In this document: positions 21,722 through 32,216 of the stretch, piece by piece | Position numbering within the stretch: the first letter of the stretch is position 1 | How the letters are laid out: every line of letters starts with the position of its first letter | Assembly (NCBI GenBank): GCA_946807835.1 | Contig: OX327699.1 | Span: forward strand, 7,867,001 to 7,931,000 | Length of the DNA stretch: 64,000 nucleotides | Reading direction: 5' to 3' | Source: Ailanthus altissimus | Lineage: Eukaryota > Streptophyta > Magnoliopsida > Sapindales > Simaroubaceae | The notes under the pieces: model-generated | Seen by the model: only the letters and a program-made list of their open reading frames with translations | Told to the model about the DNA's origin: nothing | The model's database searches: none | Made by a program: the position numbers and the translations under genes

Positions 21722-22956
21722 TTGCAGTTTCTAAACATGTTACACAATCAAGAAAACTCAAATGAAGAGGTTCAACAACCAACCAATCCAAACCTACAGC
21801 AGCAGGCATTATTGGGCGAAATGGGGCGGATGATGAGAACTGAAATGAGGCACATTCAGGAGAGAATGGACCAGCTGGAAAATTTAGGGCAGCATCAAAA
21901 CTCGTCCATTGGGCAACCACCTAGACGAGTGCAACCAGGAGTACAATGGGGAGATGTTGGGGATGAAGAGGAGTTGGATGAGCTAGATGAACCACAAATG
22001 AACCAAGGTAGATTTAGGCTTGGATATGGAGATATAGGTGCTAGGAGAAGAATACCTTGGCGGGATGATGACTTGGAAAGCATTAAGGTGAAGATTCCAC
22101 CTTTCCAAGGTAAAACTGATCCTGAGGCGTATCTAGAATGGGAGATGAAGATAGAGATGATCTTCGATTTTCACAACTATTTTGAGGCCAAAAAGGTAAA
22201 ATTGGCTGCAATTGAATTCGCTACTATGCTATTTTTTTGGTGGGATCAATTGTTGAAGGAAAGGAGGAGAAATCACGAACGACCTGTTGAGACGTGGAAC
22301 GAGATGAAGGCCATCATGAGGAGACGCTTCATTCCTAGCTACTACCATCGGGAGTTGTATAACAAGTTGCAACGTCTAACTCAAGGATCCAAAATCGTTG
22401 ATGAATACTATAAAGAAATGGAGGTTGCTATGATCCAAGCAAATGTAGAGGAGGACAGAGAAGCCACTATGGCTTAAACCGAGAGATAGCGGACATGGTG
22501 GAGATGCAACATTATGTCGAGTTGATAGATATGGTGCACCAAGCTATCAAAGTTGAGCAACAATTGAAGCGAAGGAACATAGTTCGAAGGGGATCAAGCA
22601 TGGGTGCCACAAACTCATGGCGACTAGCCCCTAAAAGAGATGAATTTTCATTAACTAAGCCTAAGTCTGAGCCATCTAAGGATGCCAAACAAGCTGCGAC
22701 GTTGAAACAAGAGAAAACTGAATCCACAACTTCAAGAAATCGTGACATTAAGTGCTTTAAATGCCAAGGTAGGGGACATATAGCTAGCCAATGTCCAAAC
22801 AAAAGGGTAATGGTGATCAACACTCAAGGGGAGATCAAGTCGGAAGATGAGCAAGATGATGAAGTGGATGATATGCTACCTCTTGAAAATGACTATGAAG
22901 GACAATATGCAGTAGAAGGAGAATCATTGGTGGCAAGACGAGCTCTTAGCGCATAA
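21722..22956 (+). pseudogene. gag of A2
   Basis: The start is ATG 21722 (MQFLN) or 21737 ([11 protein letters not shown]). The gag domain lies at about 22080-22470: [20 protein letters not shown], then [20 protein letters not shown], then [21 protein letters not shown] zinc knuckle, [14 protein letters not shown], is at 22753-22794. At about 22472 a 16-bp deletion between two ATGGCT copies (compare 33610-33640) shifts the frame and brings in a stop. A second stop (CAA to TAA) sits at 22954. Gag would form the particle and package RNA. Otherwise it is very close to the intact copy at 32217-34376. Confidence 0.92.
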
Positions 22957-23888
22957 GTTAAGGAAGAAGAAAACAAGAAGCGAGAAAACTTGTTCCATAC
23001 TAGATGTTTCGTGAACAACAAAGTTTGCAGCGTTATAGTTGATGGTGGGAGTTGCACCAATGTTGCCAGCACAGAATTAGTAGAAAAATTGGCATTACCT
23101 ACCTTGAAACATCCACGACCATACCGACTTCAATGGCTGAATAATTGCGGAGAAGTCAAGGTAACCAAACAGGTGTTGGTGGCATTTCCATTGGTAAATA
23201 TGATGATGAGGTACTTTGTGACGTGGTACCTATGCATGCATGTCACATCCTATTAGGATGACCATGGCAGTTCGATAGACGAGTCACGCATGACGGTTAC
23301 ACCAACAGGTACTCTTTTATCATCAAGAAGCAGCCTATAACACTAGTACCATTGACACTAAAACAAATTCTTGAAGACCAACTAAAGATGCAAAAAGTGA
23401 GTGAAAAGAGAAAAGAAAATGAGAGAGAGGCCATAGTTGTGAGAAAAGAAAATGAGAGGAGAAACAAAGAGAAAGGCAAAGGCATGAAACATGGTGAAAA
23501 TGAAAATGAGAGAGTTGCAGCCCTTTTGAGTGCAAGAGAGGAAAAATATAACTATATTGCAAAAAAGTGTGAGATCAAGAGAGCTTTAATTTCACAATAG
23601 TCCTTTATAGTACTTATGTACAAGGAGGCCATTTTGTGTACTAACGATCTTGCTGGATCTTTGCCAAGCAATATTATTTCTCTTTTGCAGAAATTCGATG
23701 ATGTCTTTCTTGAGGAGGTACCTTCAGGCTTACCTCCAATTCGAGGAATTGAATATCAAATTGATTTCATACCTGGTGCAACAATTCCAAACTGGCCCGC
23801 TTATAGAAGTAATCTTGAGAAGACGAAAGAACTTCAACAGCAAGTTAACGAGCTAATGGAAAAAAAGGATATGTTAGAGAGAGCATAG
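22957..23888 (+). pseudogene. Protease and linker of A2
   Basis: The frame at 22990-23256 has [20 protein letters not shown] and TNVAS, the aspartic protease active site with DGGS. A one-base loss in a T run near 23190 then shifts the frame. RPWQFDRR follows after a TGA in the codon before it. A KE-rich linker (23352-23600) and [20 protein letters not shown] (23616-23888) lead to reverse transcriptase. The frame ends in a run of seven A (23870-23876), where five would keep frame. The protease would process the polyprotein. At least four disabling changes are seen. Confidence 0.88.
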
Positions 23889-24905
23889 TCCTTGTGCAGT
23901 TCCAGTCTTACTAGTACCTAAGAAGGATGGGACATGGAGGATGTGTGTTGATTGTCGAGCCATCAACAACATTACGGTAAAGTATTGCCATCCTATTCCT
24001 CAATTAGATGATATGTTAGATGAACTACATGGATCTTGTGTGTTTTCTAAGATTGATCTCAAGAGTGGATACCATCAGATTAGGATAAAAGAAGGTAATG
24101 AATGGAAAACTGCATTTAAAATAAAATATGGTTTGTATGAATGGTTAGTTATGCCTTTTGGATTAACTAATGCACCTAGTACTTTCATGAGACTTATGAA
24201 CCATGTTTTGCGTGCTTTTATTGGCAAATTTATAGTTGTGTACTTTGATGATATCCTGATATATTGTAAAATTCTAGACGCTCATATTGACCACTTAAGG
24301 CTTGTTTTAGAGGTTTTAAGGAAAGAAAAGCTGTTTGCTAACCTTAAGAAATGCACTTTTGCACGGACATACTTGTGTTTCTTGGTTTTGTCGTAAGTTC
24401 TAAAGGAATTAAGGTTGATGACGAAAAGGTGAAGGCAATTCATGATTGGCCAACGCCTACTTCAGTGACACAGGTTAGAACCTTCCATGGCTTAGCTAGT
24501 TTTTACCGACGTTTTGTTCGGGATTTCAGTAGCATAGCCGCATCCTTAACTGAAGTTATCAAGAAGAATGTTCCGTTTAAGTGGGGAGATAGGCAAGAAA
24601 AAGCATTCAAGCAAATCAAAGAGAAATTAACTAATGCAACTTTACTTGTATTACCTAACTTCACTAAAACATTCAAAATTGAGTGTGATGCTTCAGGTAT
24701 AGGTATCAGAGGAGTGTTGATGCAAGAGGGAAGACCGGTTGCATACTTTAGTGAGAAATTAAATAGTGCAGTCCTAAAATATTCCACTTATGATAAAGAA
24801 TTGTATGCATTAGTTCGAACTTTGGAGACCTGGCAGCACTATCTATGGCCGAAAGAGTTTGTTATTCATACAGATCATGAATCTTTGAAGCATTTAAAAG
24901 GATAG
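23889..24905 (+). pseudogene. Reverse transcriptase and RNase H of A2
   Basis: Reverse transcriptase: [56 protein letters not shown], and the catalytic YFDD at 24241-24252, all readable. A frameshift near 24360 moves to the frame 24351-24905 with [22 protein letters not shown], then RNase [31 protein letters not shown] and HTDHESLKH. RNase H removes the RNA template. A stop ends it at 24905, one codon into the QHKLNRRHA motif. The fold elements are complete, so this was disabled by only a few changes. Confidence 0.92.
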
Positions 24906-26306
24906 CATAAGCTGAATAGACGCCATGCAAGTTGGGTGGAGTTCATTGAAACATTCCCCTATGTGATCAAATATAAACAAGGTAAAGAAAATGTAGTTGC
25001 TGATGCACTATATGCAGGTACGCTTTACTTTCAACCCTTGATGCTAAATTGCTTGGATTTGATTACATTAAGGAATTATATGCAAACGATTCTGATTTTG
25101 GTGACTTGTTTAAAATTTGCACTAAAAGGGCAAGTGAAAAGTTTTATCTACATGATAATTTACTGTTTTTAGAAAATAAATTGTGTATTCCACATTCATC
25201 CTTACATGAATTACTTATTCGGGAAGCACATGGTGGTGGTTTGATGGGTCACTTTTGGGTAGCACAGACTTTAGGTGTATTGCATGAGCATTTCTTTTGG
25301 CCACACATGAAACGTGATGTAGAGAGGATTTGTGCAAGATGCATCACTTGCAGGCAAGCTAAGTCTAGGCATCAATCACATGGGTTGTACACACCCCTCT
25401 CTATTCCAAATGCACCTTGGGTTGATATCTTTATGGATTTTGTTTTGGGCTTACTTAGAACTAAGAGGGGGAGAGACTCAGTTTTTGTAGTTGTTGATAG
25501 GTTCTCTAAAATGGCACATTTTATTGCTGCCATAAAACTGATGATGCATCACATATAGCCGATTTATTTTTTAAGGAGATTGTTAGGTTGCATGGCATGC
25601 CCAAGACTATTGTTTCTGATTGAGACTCATGATTCTTGAGCTAGTTCTGGAAGACTTTGTGGGGAAAGTTGGGAACTAAATTGTTGTTCTCTACTACATG
25701 TCACCCGCAAACTAATGGTCAAACTGAAGTAGTGAATAGAACTTTATCTACTTTGTTGCGTGCTATCATACAAAAAAATTTGAAAACATGGGAAGATTGT
25801 TTGCCGCATGTTCAATTTGCTTATAATCATTGTGTTCATTCCGCAACTAAGTTTTCACCATTTGAGATTGTCTATGGGTTTAATCCGTTGACTCTTGATA
25901 TAACTCCTTTACCTTTCAGCGAATGTGTTAACTTAGATGAAAAAAAGAAAGTAGATTTTATTAAGCAGATTCATGAGAAAGCAAAGCAAAACATAGAATG
26001 GCGGACTGAGCAATATGCCAAACAGGCCAATGAGGGATGTAAGAAGGTTATTTTTGAATCAGGAGATTGGGTTTAGTTGCATATGAGGAAGGATCGTTTT
26101 CCTGAGCAAAGACGTTCTAAACTCCTTCCTAGGGGTGATGGACCGTTTCGAGTATTGGAACGCATAAATGAAAATGCTTACAAAATTGAATTACCTGGTG
26201 AGTATGGTGTTAGTGCTAGCTTTAATGTTTCTGACTTATCTCCTTTCGATATAGGTGATGATGCAAACGACGATTTGAGGACAAATCTTCTTCAAGAATG
26301 GGAGAA
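24906..26306 (+). pseudogene. Integrase and polyprotein tail of A2
   Basis: In order: connection ([12 protein letters not shown]); zinc-binding HHCC region with HGGGLMGHF and [11 protein letters not shown]; catalytic core with FMDFVLGL, then TIVSD followed by a stop where arginine is usual (25621), then [15 protein letters not shown] carrying the glutamate; and LLPRGDGPFRVLERINENAY with FNVSDLSPFDIGDD in the tail. Frames change near 25550 and 25650, and a stop sits at 26076. The last frame (26077-26400) runs on into the 3' LTR. Integrase inserts the DNA copy; this one cannot be made whole. Confidence 0.9.
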
Positions 26307-27183
26307 TGATGCAAACAACACTGCACAGTATGCATACAAGAGAAAGAACTCGCACGTGGGCTTGGAAGGGCACAAGTCCATCAATCACATGATACATTAA
26401 GTTTGCCAAATGGGCCAATCACAAGTCTTAGAGCCAAGCAATTTATAGAAGCATTAAATGGGCTTATTCAACAAGTTTGTGGGAGGGCAAACACATGGAG
26501 GCCTAGCATAAGCCCAAATACATTTCAAATAAGTCCAAATCAGATTTAAGGAAATCTAATCACTTTGATTAAGGCAGAATTTCTGGAGATTTGATTATTC
26601 AAGGAAATCTAATCACTTTGATTAAGGCAGATTTTCTGGAGATTTGAATATTTAAGGAAACCTAATCCCTTTGATTTAGGCATGTTTTCTGAAAATTTGA
26701 ATATTCATGAAAACCTAATCACTTTGATTTAGGCATGTTTTTTGGAAATTTGAATACTCAAGGAAACCTAATTCCTTTGATTTAGGCATGTTTTTTGGAA
26801 ATTTGATTAAGTTTGAATTTTGTTATTTCAATTGTTGTATTAGTTGTAAGTTTGAAATTTGTATTTGAAAGTTGTAACTTGACATCTCTTATGATCTCTA
26901 TAAATACCATGGGGATTGAGAGTGGGAAGACAGATTTCAAAAAATACAATTTGAGAGTTTTTTGTGTCTTCTTTCATTCTTGAAAGGACTTGAACTTATC
27001 AAGCTTGTTCTTGTGGCGTTCAAACAACCGGACTTGTCACCTAGATTCTTGAAGTGTCCTTGGGGTTGCTTGGTGTGGCGTCCTATATCCATCCATAGTC
27101 TTGGTTCTTGGTTTGCTAACTCAAGGGTTAAGACTCGTCAAACTTGCGTCTTGAAGATCTCGGGTTCAATTCCATATTGTGGT
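26307..27183 (+). repeat. 3' LTR of A2, 3'-truncated, 877 bp kept
   Basis: Starts TGATGCAAAC right after the purine-rich AAGAATGGGAGAA (26294-26306). It holds five tandem units (26545-26815) against four in the 5' LTR. It stops at ATTGTGGT, about 30 bases short of the family end, and passes abruptly into C1 gag. Confidence 0.9.
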
Positions 27184-27400
27184 AATAGTTTTCAACACTT
27201 TTAGACCCTTGACCAAGGCTTTGCAACTTCTGAAATTAGCCTCTATAGCAGTGACTTGGAATAAATCATCTCCTCATAATAGCCTTCATCTCTTTTCATG
27301 TCTCAATAGGTCTTTCATAATTTCGTCTCCTACTCAAAACAAGTTAATCTCGTCAAATAATAGCATAGTTACTAAATTATATAGCAGATAACTTTACTTT
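27184..27400 (-). pseudogene. gag fragment of C1
   Basis: The minus strand aligns with gag of the A/C families (33690-33900): ACCTTTTGGG-type matches around AGGCTTTGCAACTTCTGAA, CATAATAGCCTTCATCTC and CAATAGGTCTTTCATAATTTC. It covers the middle of the gag domain only. The stops are too many for any product. It lies just right of the truncated A2 and just left of the copia LTR start. Confidence 0.7.
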
Positions 27401-27411
27401 TTTCAATTTAT

Positions 27412-28554
27412 TGTTGGGATTTGTGCTTAGTGCCATCCCATTTTGTATGAATATTTTATTTTAATATCTATGCAATAGATATTTCATCAAATCGCTAATT
27501 ATTTATTTGTTCTTATGTGCTAGGGCTGGTTAGATAGCGCCATGGTGCTAAAGTGGTAACCCAGCACTGCAACTCTAGTACTACAATGCCTTAGCATTTA
27601 GGGTTCTCCCCCAATGCCGCAACGCTAGGTTGGTGGCCTTAACACCGCAGCGCTGTAAGGTTAGTGCTGCAACATTGAAGGCTAGGCCATTAGCGTCACA
27701 ACACCGAGAGCCTATGACTACTATAATTGCACCATTCACTCTGATTATTTATTTTTAAAGTGTTTTAAAATATTTATAATTTATTTTATGCAATTTATAA
27801 TTGTTATAATAATTACATTATAAACTGTGGTCATTTGTTTTGTGCTGGTAACGACAATAAGAGCCCTACTGGTGAGGGGTTAATTGTGCTTGCACAAAAA
27901 AATGTATAATTGAGAATCACATCCTCATAAGATGGGAACGAGAGTATAAAAATCTCTCTCAATTAGAATCATGTTTCAGTATGAGATAATGTTACACATT
28001 GATCCGTCTTATTATTACGATGTTATATGGGTCAATTAGGTCTTTTTCAATATTGCTAAAGTGTAAGAGATTGATCGGTGTGATTTGTACTATATCGGTT
28101 AAACATGAGATGAGAAAAATATATACGAATGTATTGTCCAATATTGCTAAAGTGCGAGGATAGTATCAGTAACATATATTTAATATTTACAAGTTAATAT
28201 GAAATACACTTATCCAATATTACTAAAGCGTGAGGTTAAGGTGTATTTAGGATCAGTAGTAAGAGTTGCATAAAATGCAATTGACAAGGATTGTCTACCT
28301 TTGGGTTTTACAAAGGCCAATATTGCTAAAGCGTGCGGCCGGAGTAAATTTCCAATTGGATTTACTTCTCACTGTATAATTTAAATAGTTTAACCTATCA
28401 TTTTTCTTTTTGAGAGACTTATAGATTATGTAAAGCAGTGAGAGGGTGTTTTTAGATTTAATATATAGAATTGCTATACCTAGGATCTAAGACATTATTT
28501 GTTAGTGATTGAAATATTCTTCTAACATCTTTTATTTTATCTTGTGAAGATATA
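27412..28554 (+). repeat. 5' LTR and leader of the copia element
   Basis: No coding motif. The LTR start is TGTTGGG; the inner edge and primer site are not recognisable. It contains four imperfect copies of CAATATTGCTAAAGTGCGAGG at about 28048, 28139, 28215 and 28318, 76-103 bases apart. The T-rich tail ends at ATG 28555. Confidence 0.6.
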
Positions 28555-29395
28555 ATGACCTCAAGTAACTCGTTGGCGTGTATACTTGATGCAAACTACC
28601 TTAAAGGTGCTGATAACTATGCTGCCTGGCCGATGAATCTAAGAATTATTCTAAATTTTAAAAAGTTGGGATATGTGATTAATCAGTGTATACCTCAAGG
28701 CATTTTTTATAAGGCCACTCTAGAAGAGAGGCAAACTTATCAGAAATGGTTGGATGAAGATTTGAAAGATAAATCTTACATCCTCACCTCTATATCTATA
28801 GACCTGTAGAGAGAGCATGTCCATATGAGCAATTCTAGCAGTATTATGCTCCATCTAAAGGAGCTATTTGGCAACAAACTACAAGTTGAAATTTATAAGG
28901 TTGCTAAATCACTTTTTCAATGTAGACTTTCAAAAGGTAGTTTTGTAAGTCTCCATATCCTCAAGATGATTTCTTACATTGAGAAGTTTGAGACTATAGA
29001 CATAGTGCTAAACAATTAATTAGAGAATAGTTTGATTCTCTAACTGCTTTTGGGGTCTTTTGCACAATTCATTATGAATTTTAATATGCAAAGATTTACC
29101 CTACTTATGCTAATCCTCACAATATGTTGAAGACAACACAAGATGACATGAACAAAGCAGGATCATCCCTCTATGTTTAGGTTAATTAATCTTCTACATC
29201 GAAGGCTTTTGGGAAGTCTAAAGGTAAGAGGAAACAGAAGGTGAAGTAGGCACCCAGTGTGGGTCTTCAGAAGCAACCTATATCCAAGCCAAAAAAGAAA
29301 GATAAAGAAAAAAAAAGTGTTTCTCTTACGACGAGGATGGGCACTAAAAGCATAATTGCCCGAAGTATCTTTCCTTTGTCAAAAAGCTCTCCTCA
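28555..29395 (+). pseudogene. gag of the copia element
   Basis: ATG 28555 begins MTSSNSLACILDANYLKG, then NYAAWPMNLRIILN and a hydrophilic stretch, a typical copia gag start (DNYxxW...). Stops appear at 28809 and 29019. The region 29020-29395 carries a basic, lysine-rich tail with a degraded zinc-knuckle stretch near 29320. Gag would form the particle. The start is chosen as the first ATG before the conserved NYAAW. No intact frame above 84 codons. Confidence 0.8.
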
Positions 29396-30342
29396 TGTAT
29401 ATGCTTACCTATAATTGCTATTTCTTTGGCATATGATGTTACTTCTGATTGGGTATTAGATACCACTTGTTCTTTTCACATCTGTAATGTGTTGCAAGAT
29501 TTAAGGGAAGTTAGACTATTATAGCTTGGAGAAGTTCAGCTTCGTGTTAGAAATGGTGATAACCTGCAAGTCAAAACTGTAGGACATTTTGATTTATTTC
29601 TCCCTTGTAATAGAATACTTGTGTTGTATAACTGCCTTCATGTACCTGGTATTTTGAGATAGATTATATCCCTTCTTGTACTTGACAGTGAATGATACCA
29701 TATGTATATTCAATACCTTTTCCTATCCTTATATGATACCAGCTGAATTTCAGTTAGTTAATGAGCATTATATATTAGATACAACACAAAATATCATGAA
29801 TGTACAGGTAAATGCTAGTAGTAGCTCAAAAACTTTAAATAAGACAGAATTGTGGCATATGAGATTAGGTCATACAGGCGTAGGACGCTTATCTTGTCTA
29901 GTTAAGGATGGTTTGATATTTGATCTGAACATAGAGCCTTACCTAGTTTATGAATCTTGCATTCAAGAGAAAACGACCATTCCCCTTTCACTGATGTTGG
30001 ACACTGAGCCACTAATTTATTGTAACTTGTATATAGTGATACATGTGGTCCAATTAATCACCCTGCAATGAGTGGATTTCGATACTTCATGATCTTTATT
30101 GATGATTTGTCACGATATGGATACATGTTCCTTATGAAACACAAGTCGAAAACCTTTGAAAAGTTCAAGGAGTTTCGACTTGAAGTAGAGAAATAAATCG
30201 AATTATTGGAAATACATGAGCAATGAATTCTTGGAATATTTAAAGAAGAATAAGATTCTTGCTTAGTATAGTCCTCCAAGTACTCCGCAACTCAATGGTG
30301 TTTTGAATTGAAGGAATAAGACTATATTAGATATAGTTCGAT
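29396..30342 (+). pseudogene. Protease and integrase N-terminal half of the copia element
   Basis: A decayed protease (around 29450, WVLDTT-like) is followed by the pre-integrase motif in the frame 29676-30071: TELWHMRLGHTGVGRLSCLV, with the usual zinc-ligand histidines; CIQEKTT lacks the usual second cysteine. The integrase core follows at 30060-30342 with SGFRYFMIFIDDLSRYGYMF (the catalytic aspartates are not securely identifiable), then a TPQLNGV stretch where the glutamate motif is mutated to a stop. It ends at TTCGAT, where the C-family element is inserted. Integrase would insert the DNA copy. Confidence 0.8.
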
Positions 30343-30612
30343 TGATGTGAACCTCACAAAGAAAAGTGAGACCCGATGCTCAATAAGATTCCTTTGCGAA
30401 CGATCATTTAAATTCAGATTTTTAGATTAATAAAAATAATAACCTTGATTCATTATCTATAAGAGATAAGAACCAGAGGTATAGGAAGATTGTAGATGTC
30501 ATACTCAAGATAGATAAGAATTTGTGAGTGATAAGACTGAAAGAATACCACAAGATGAAACTTGATAAGTTTCAATGAAAGTTCTTTGAAGAACTTAAGA
30601 GAAATATTGGAA
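30343..30612 (-). repeat. 3' LTR of the nested C element, truncated
   Basis: Starts TGATGTGAACCTCACAAAG and aligns with 42374-42630. It breaks off near 30612, inside the LTR, and passes straight into reverse-transcriptase-start sequence. Confidence 0.8.
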
Positions 30613-31604
30613 CTGCAAAAGATAACCCATCCTTCTTAGGCACAAGCAATACTGGAACTACAGAATGACTCATGCTCTTGCATATATATCCCTTCCCTAT
30701 GAGCTCACTAACCTGCCTATAAAGTTCCTTAATCTCATTTGGATTATTTCTGTAGGCTGGCCTATTTGGAATTGATGCTCTAAGTATAAAGTCGATTTAA
30801 TGCTCGATTCCTCTTATTAGTGGTAAAGCATTAGGTATCTCTTTGAGAAACACATCATCAAATTTTTTCTCATCTTCTTCGGTTTGCAAACTTAATGCAT
30901 TCTTAGTAATCATCAGCTCACCACTTACTAGGTACTCCATTCCATTACTTGCATCTTCCAAAGGTGGTGTAGGTTCGTCATCTGACTTGCTTTCAATTTC
31001 AGTGACACTGTTATCGCTTAGAATCAATGCACTCTGATTTGAAAATTGAGATACAATATGACATATTCCTAAACATATAAAATATAAAATATCTTTATTA
31101 CTTGGTTGGGAATCAAGTTTACCCTTGCCTTAGCTGCCTCCCACATATTGGTCCTTAGGTGTTTCTACATTGGAATTGGAATTAGCTTGCTCATCTTCTT
31201 GACTCCATTTCGGTTTTAAAGAGGATACAGAACTTAATTTTTGGTCATATCATGTGGGGAACTCTTCCTATTTAGTTGTTGTTCTACTTATTTTGGTCAT
31301 ATACAAGAATTTATCCCAAGCTTCTCCATCAATGTCATCAATATTCATGGTAATATGCCTATAATGCCTTCACAAATTAGCAACTCTAGGTGAATGCACT
31401 CTTCGTGTACTAAATTCAACTTTATCTATCCATTTATGAACCTACTCTATCTTTGCTTCCAACAACACTCTGCTCATCTCATCCATTAAAGATTCTATGA
31501 GAAACTTTGAATTAACCTTTTCCAACGCAACTTTGGAAGTATTTTTGTTCTTATTGTTTGACATATTTGCTACAAAACAAAATTTAAAAAAAAACCCTCT
31601 CACA
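30613..31604 (-). pseudogene. gag, protease and reverse-transcriptase start of the nested C element
   Basis: Minus-strand gag starts at about 31563 ([20 protein letters not shown]). A short gag, a decayed knuckle (FICLGICHI near 31060-31085) and an acidic stretch follow. The frame 30797-31027 has ESKSDDEPTPPLEDASNGME, then FDDVFLKEIPNALPLIRGIE, the linker. The reverse transcriptase start (LVPKKDG-like) lies at 30620-30700 and then breaks into the LTR stub. It lacks the protease active site as far as I can see. The gag is of the C type, also seen at 60998. Not translatable as a whole. Confidence 0.75.
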
Positions 31605-32209
31605 TGGAAGCTTCTAACTTGTGTCACTGAAGTAGGCGTTGGCCAATCATGAATTGCCTTCACCTTTTCGTCGTCAACCTCAATTCCTTTAGAACTTACA
31701 ACAAAACCAAGAAACACAAGTTTGTCCGTGCAAAAAGTGCATTTCTTAAGGTTAGCAAACAACCTTTCTTTCCTTAAAACCTCTAAAACAAGCTTTAAGT
31801 GGTCAACATGAGCATCTAGGCTTTTACTATATATCAGGATATCATCAAAGTACACAACTACAAATATTCCAATAAAAGCACGCAAAACATGGTTCATAAG
31901 TCTCATGAAAGTACTAGGTGCATTAGTTAATCCAAAAGGCATAACTAACCATTCATACAAACCATATTTTGTTTTAAATGCAGTTTTCCATTCATCACCT
32001 TCTTTCATCCTAATCTGATGGTATCCACTCTTGAGATCAATCTTAGAAAACACACAAGATCCATGTAGTTCATCTAACATATCATCTAATCGAGGAATAG
32101 GATGGCGATACTTTACCGTAATGTTGTTGATGGCTCGACAATCAACACACATCCTCCATGTCCCATCCTTCTTAGGCACTAGTAGGACCGGAACTGCACA
32201 AGGACTCAT
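31442..32209 (-). pseudogene. Chimeric frame: A reverse transcriptase fused to C gag start
   Basis: A 255-codon open frame. Residues 1-203 are A-family reverse transcriptase: [44 protein letters not shown] near residue 124, [20 protein letters not shown], ending in VTQVRSFH. From about residue 204 it is C leader read as [13 protein letters not shown], then C gag ([16 protein letters not shown]) to a stop at 31442. A deletion joined the two in frame near 31605. The start at 32209 is only the first ATG after a frameshift; the natural upstream frame is 32217-34376. No function is expected beyond possible spurious translation. Confidence 0.8.
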
Positions 32210-32216
32210 GCTCTCT

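Larger units (their letters stand above)
20350..27183 (+). mobile_element. A-family Ty3/gypsy element A2, near complete
   Basis: 6.8 kb on the plus strand: 5' LTR (20350-21212), primer site, leader, gag, protease, reverse transcriptase, RNase H, integrase, polypurine tract and 3' LTR (26307-27183). The 3' LTR lacks its last 30 or so bases, so no target duplication is visible; the left flank is AAGAA. Coding is collinear with the nested A copy but carries several stops and frameshifts. It inserted into C1 near the reverse transcriptase start. The gag ([20 protein letters not shown]) and DGGS protease suggest a CRM-like chromovirus. Confidence 0.9.
15565..27400 (-). mobile_element. C-family Ty3/gypsy element C1, interrupted twice
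   Basis: Minus strand: 3' LTR (15565-16418), polypurine tract, integrase (16419-16952 resuming at 19126), RNase H, a reverse transcriptase remnant up to 20349, and a gag fragment (27184-27400). A 2.17-kb solo LTR splits the integrase. A2 sits between the reverse transcriptase and gag pieces, with the protease and gag tail lost around it. The 5' LTR is not found; the copia element begins at 27412. Confidence 0.75.

Noticed and set aside
23868..23880. Programmed frameshift site between gag-protease and reverse transcriptase
   Set aside because: Run lengths differ between copies, element P needs no shift, and the position inside the reverse transcriptase start is not where such shifts are expected; indels or sequence errors are simpler. 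Kept as a finding only for the repeated hit.
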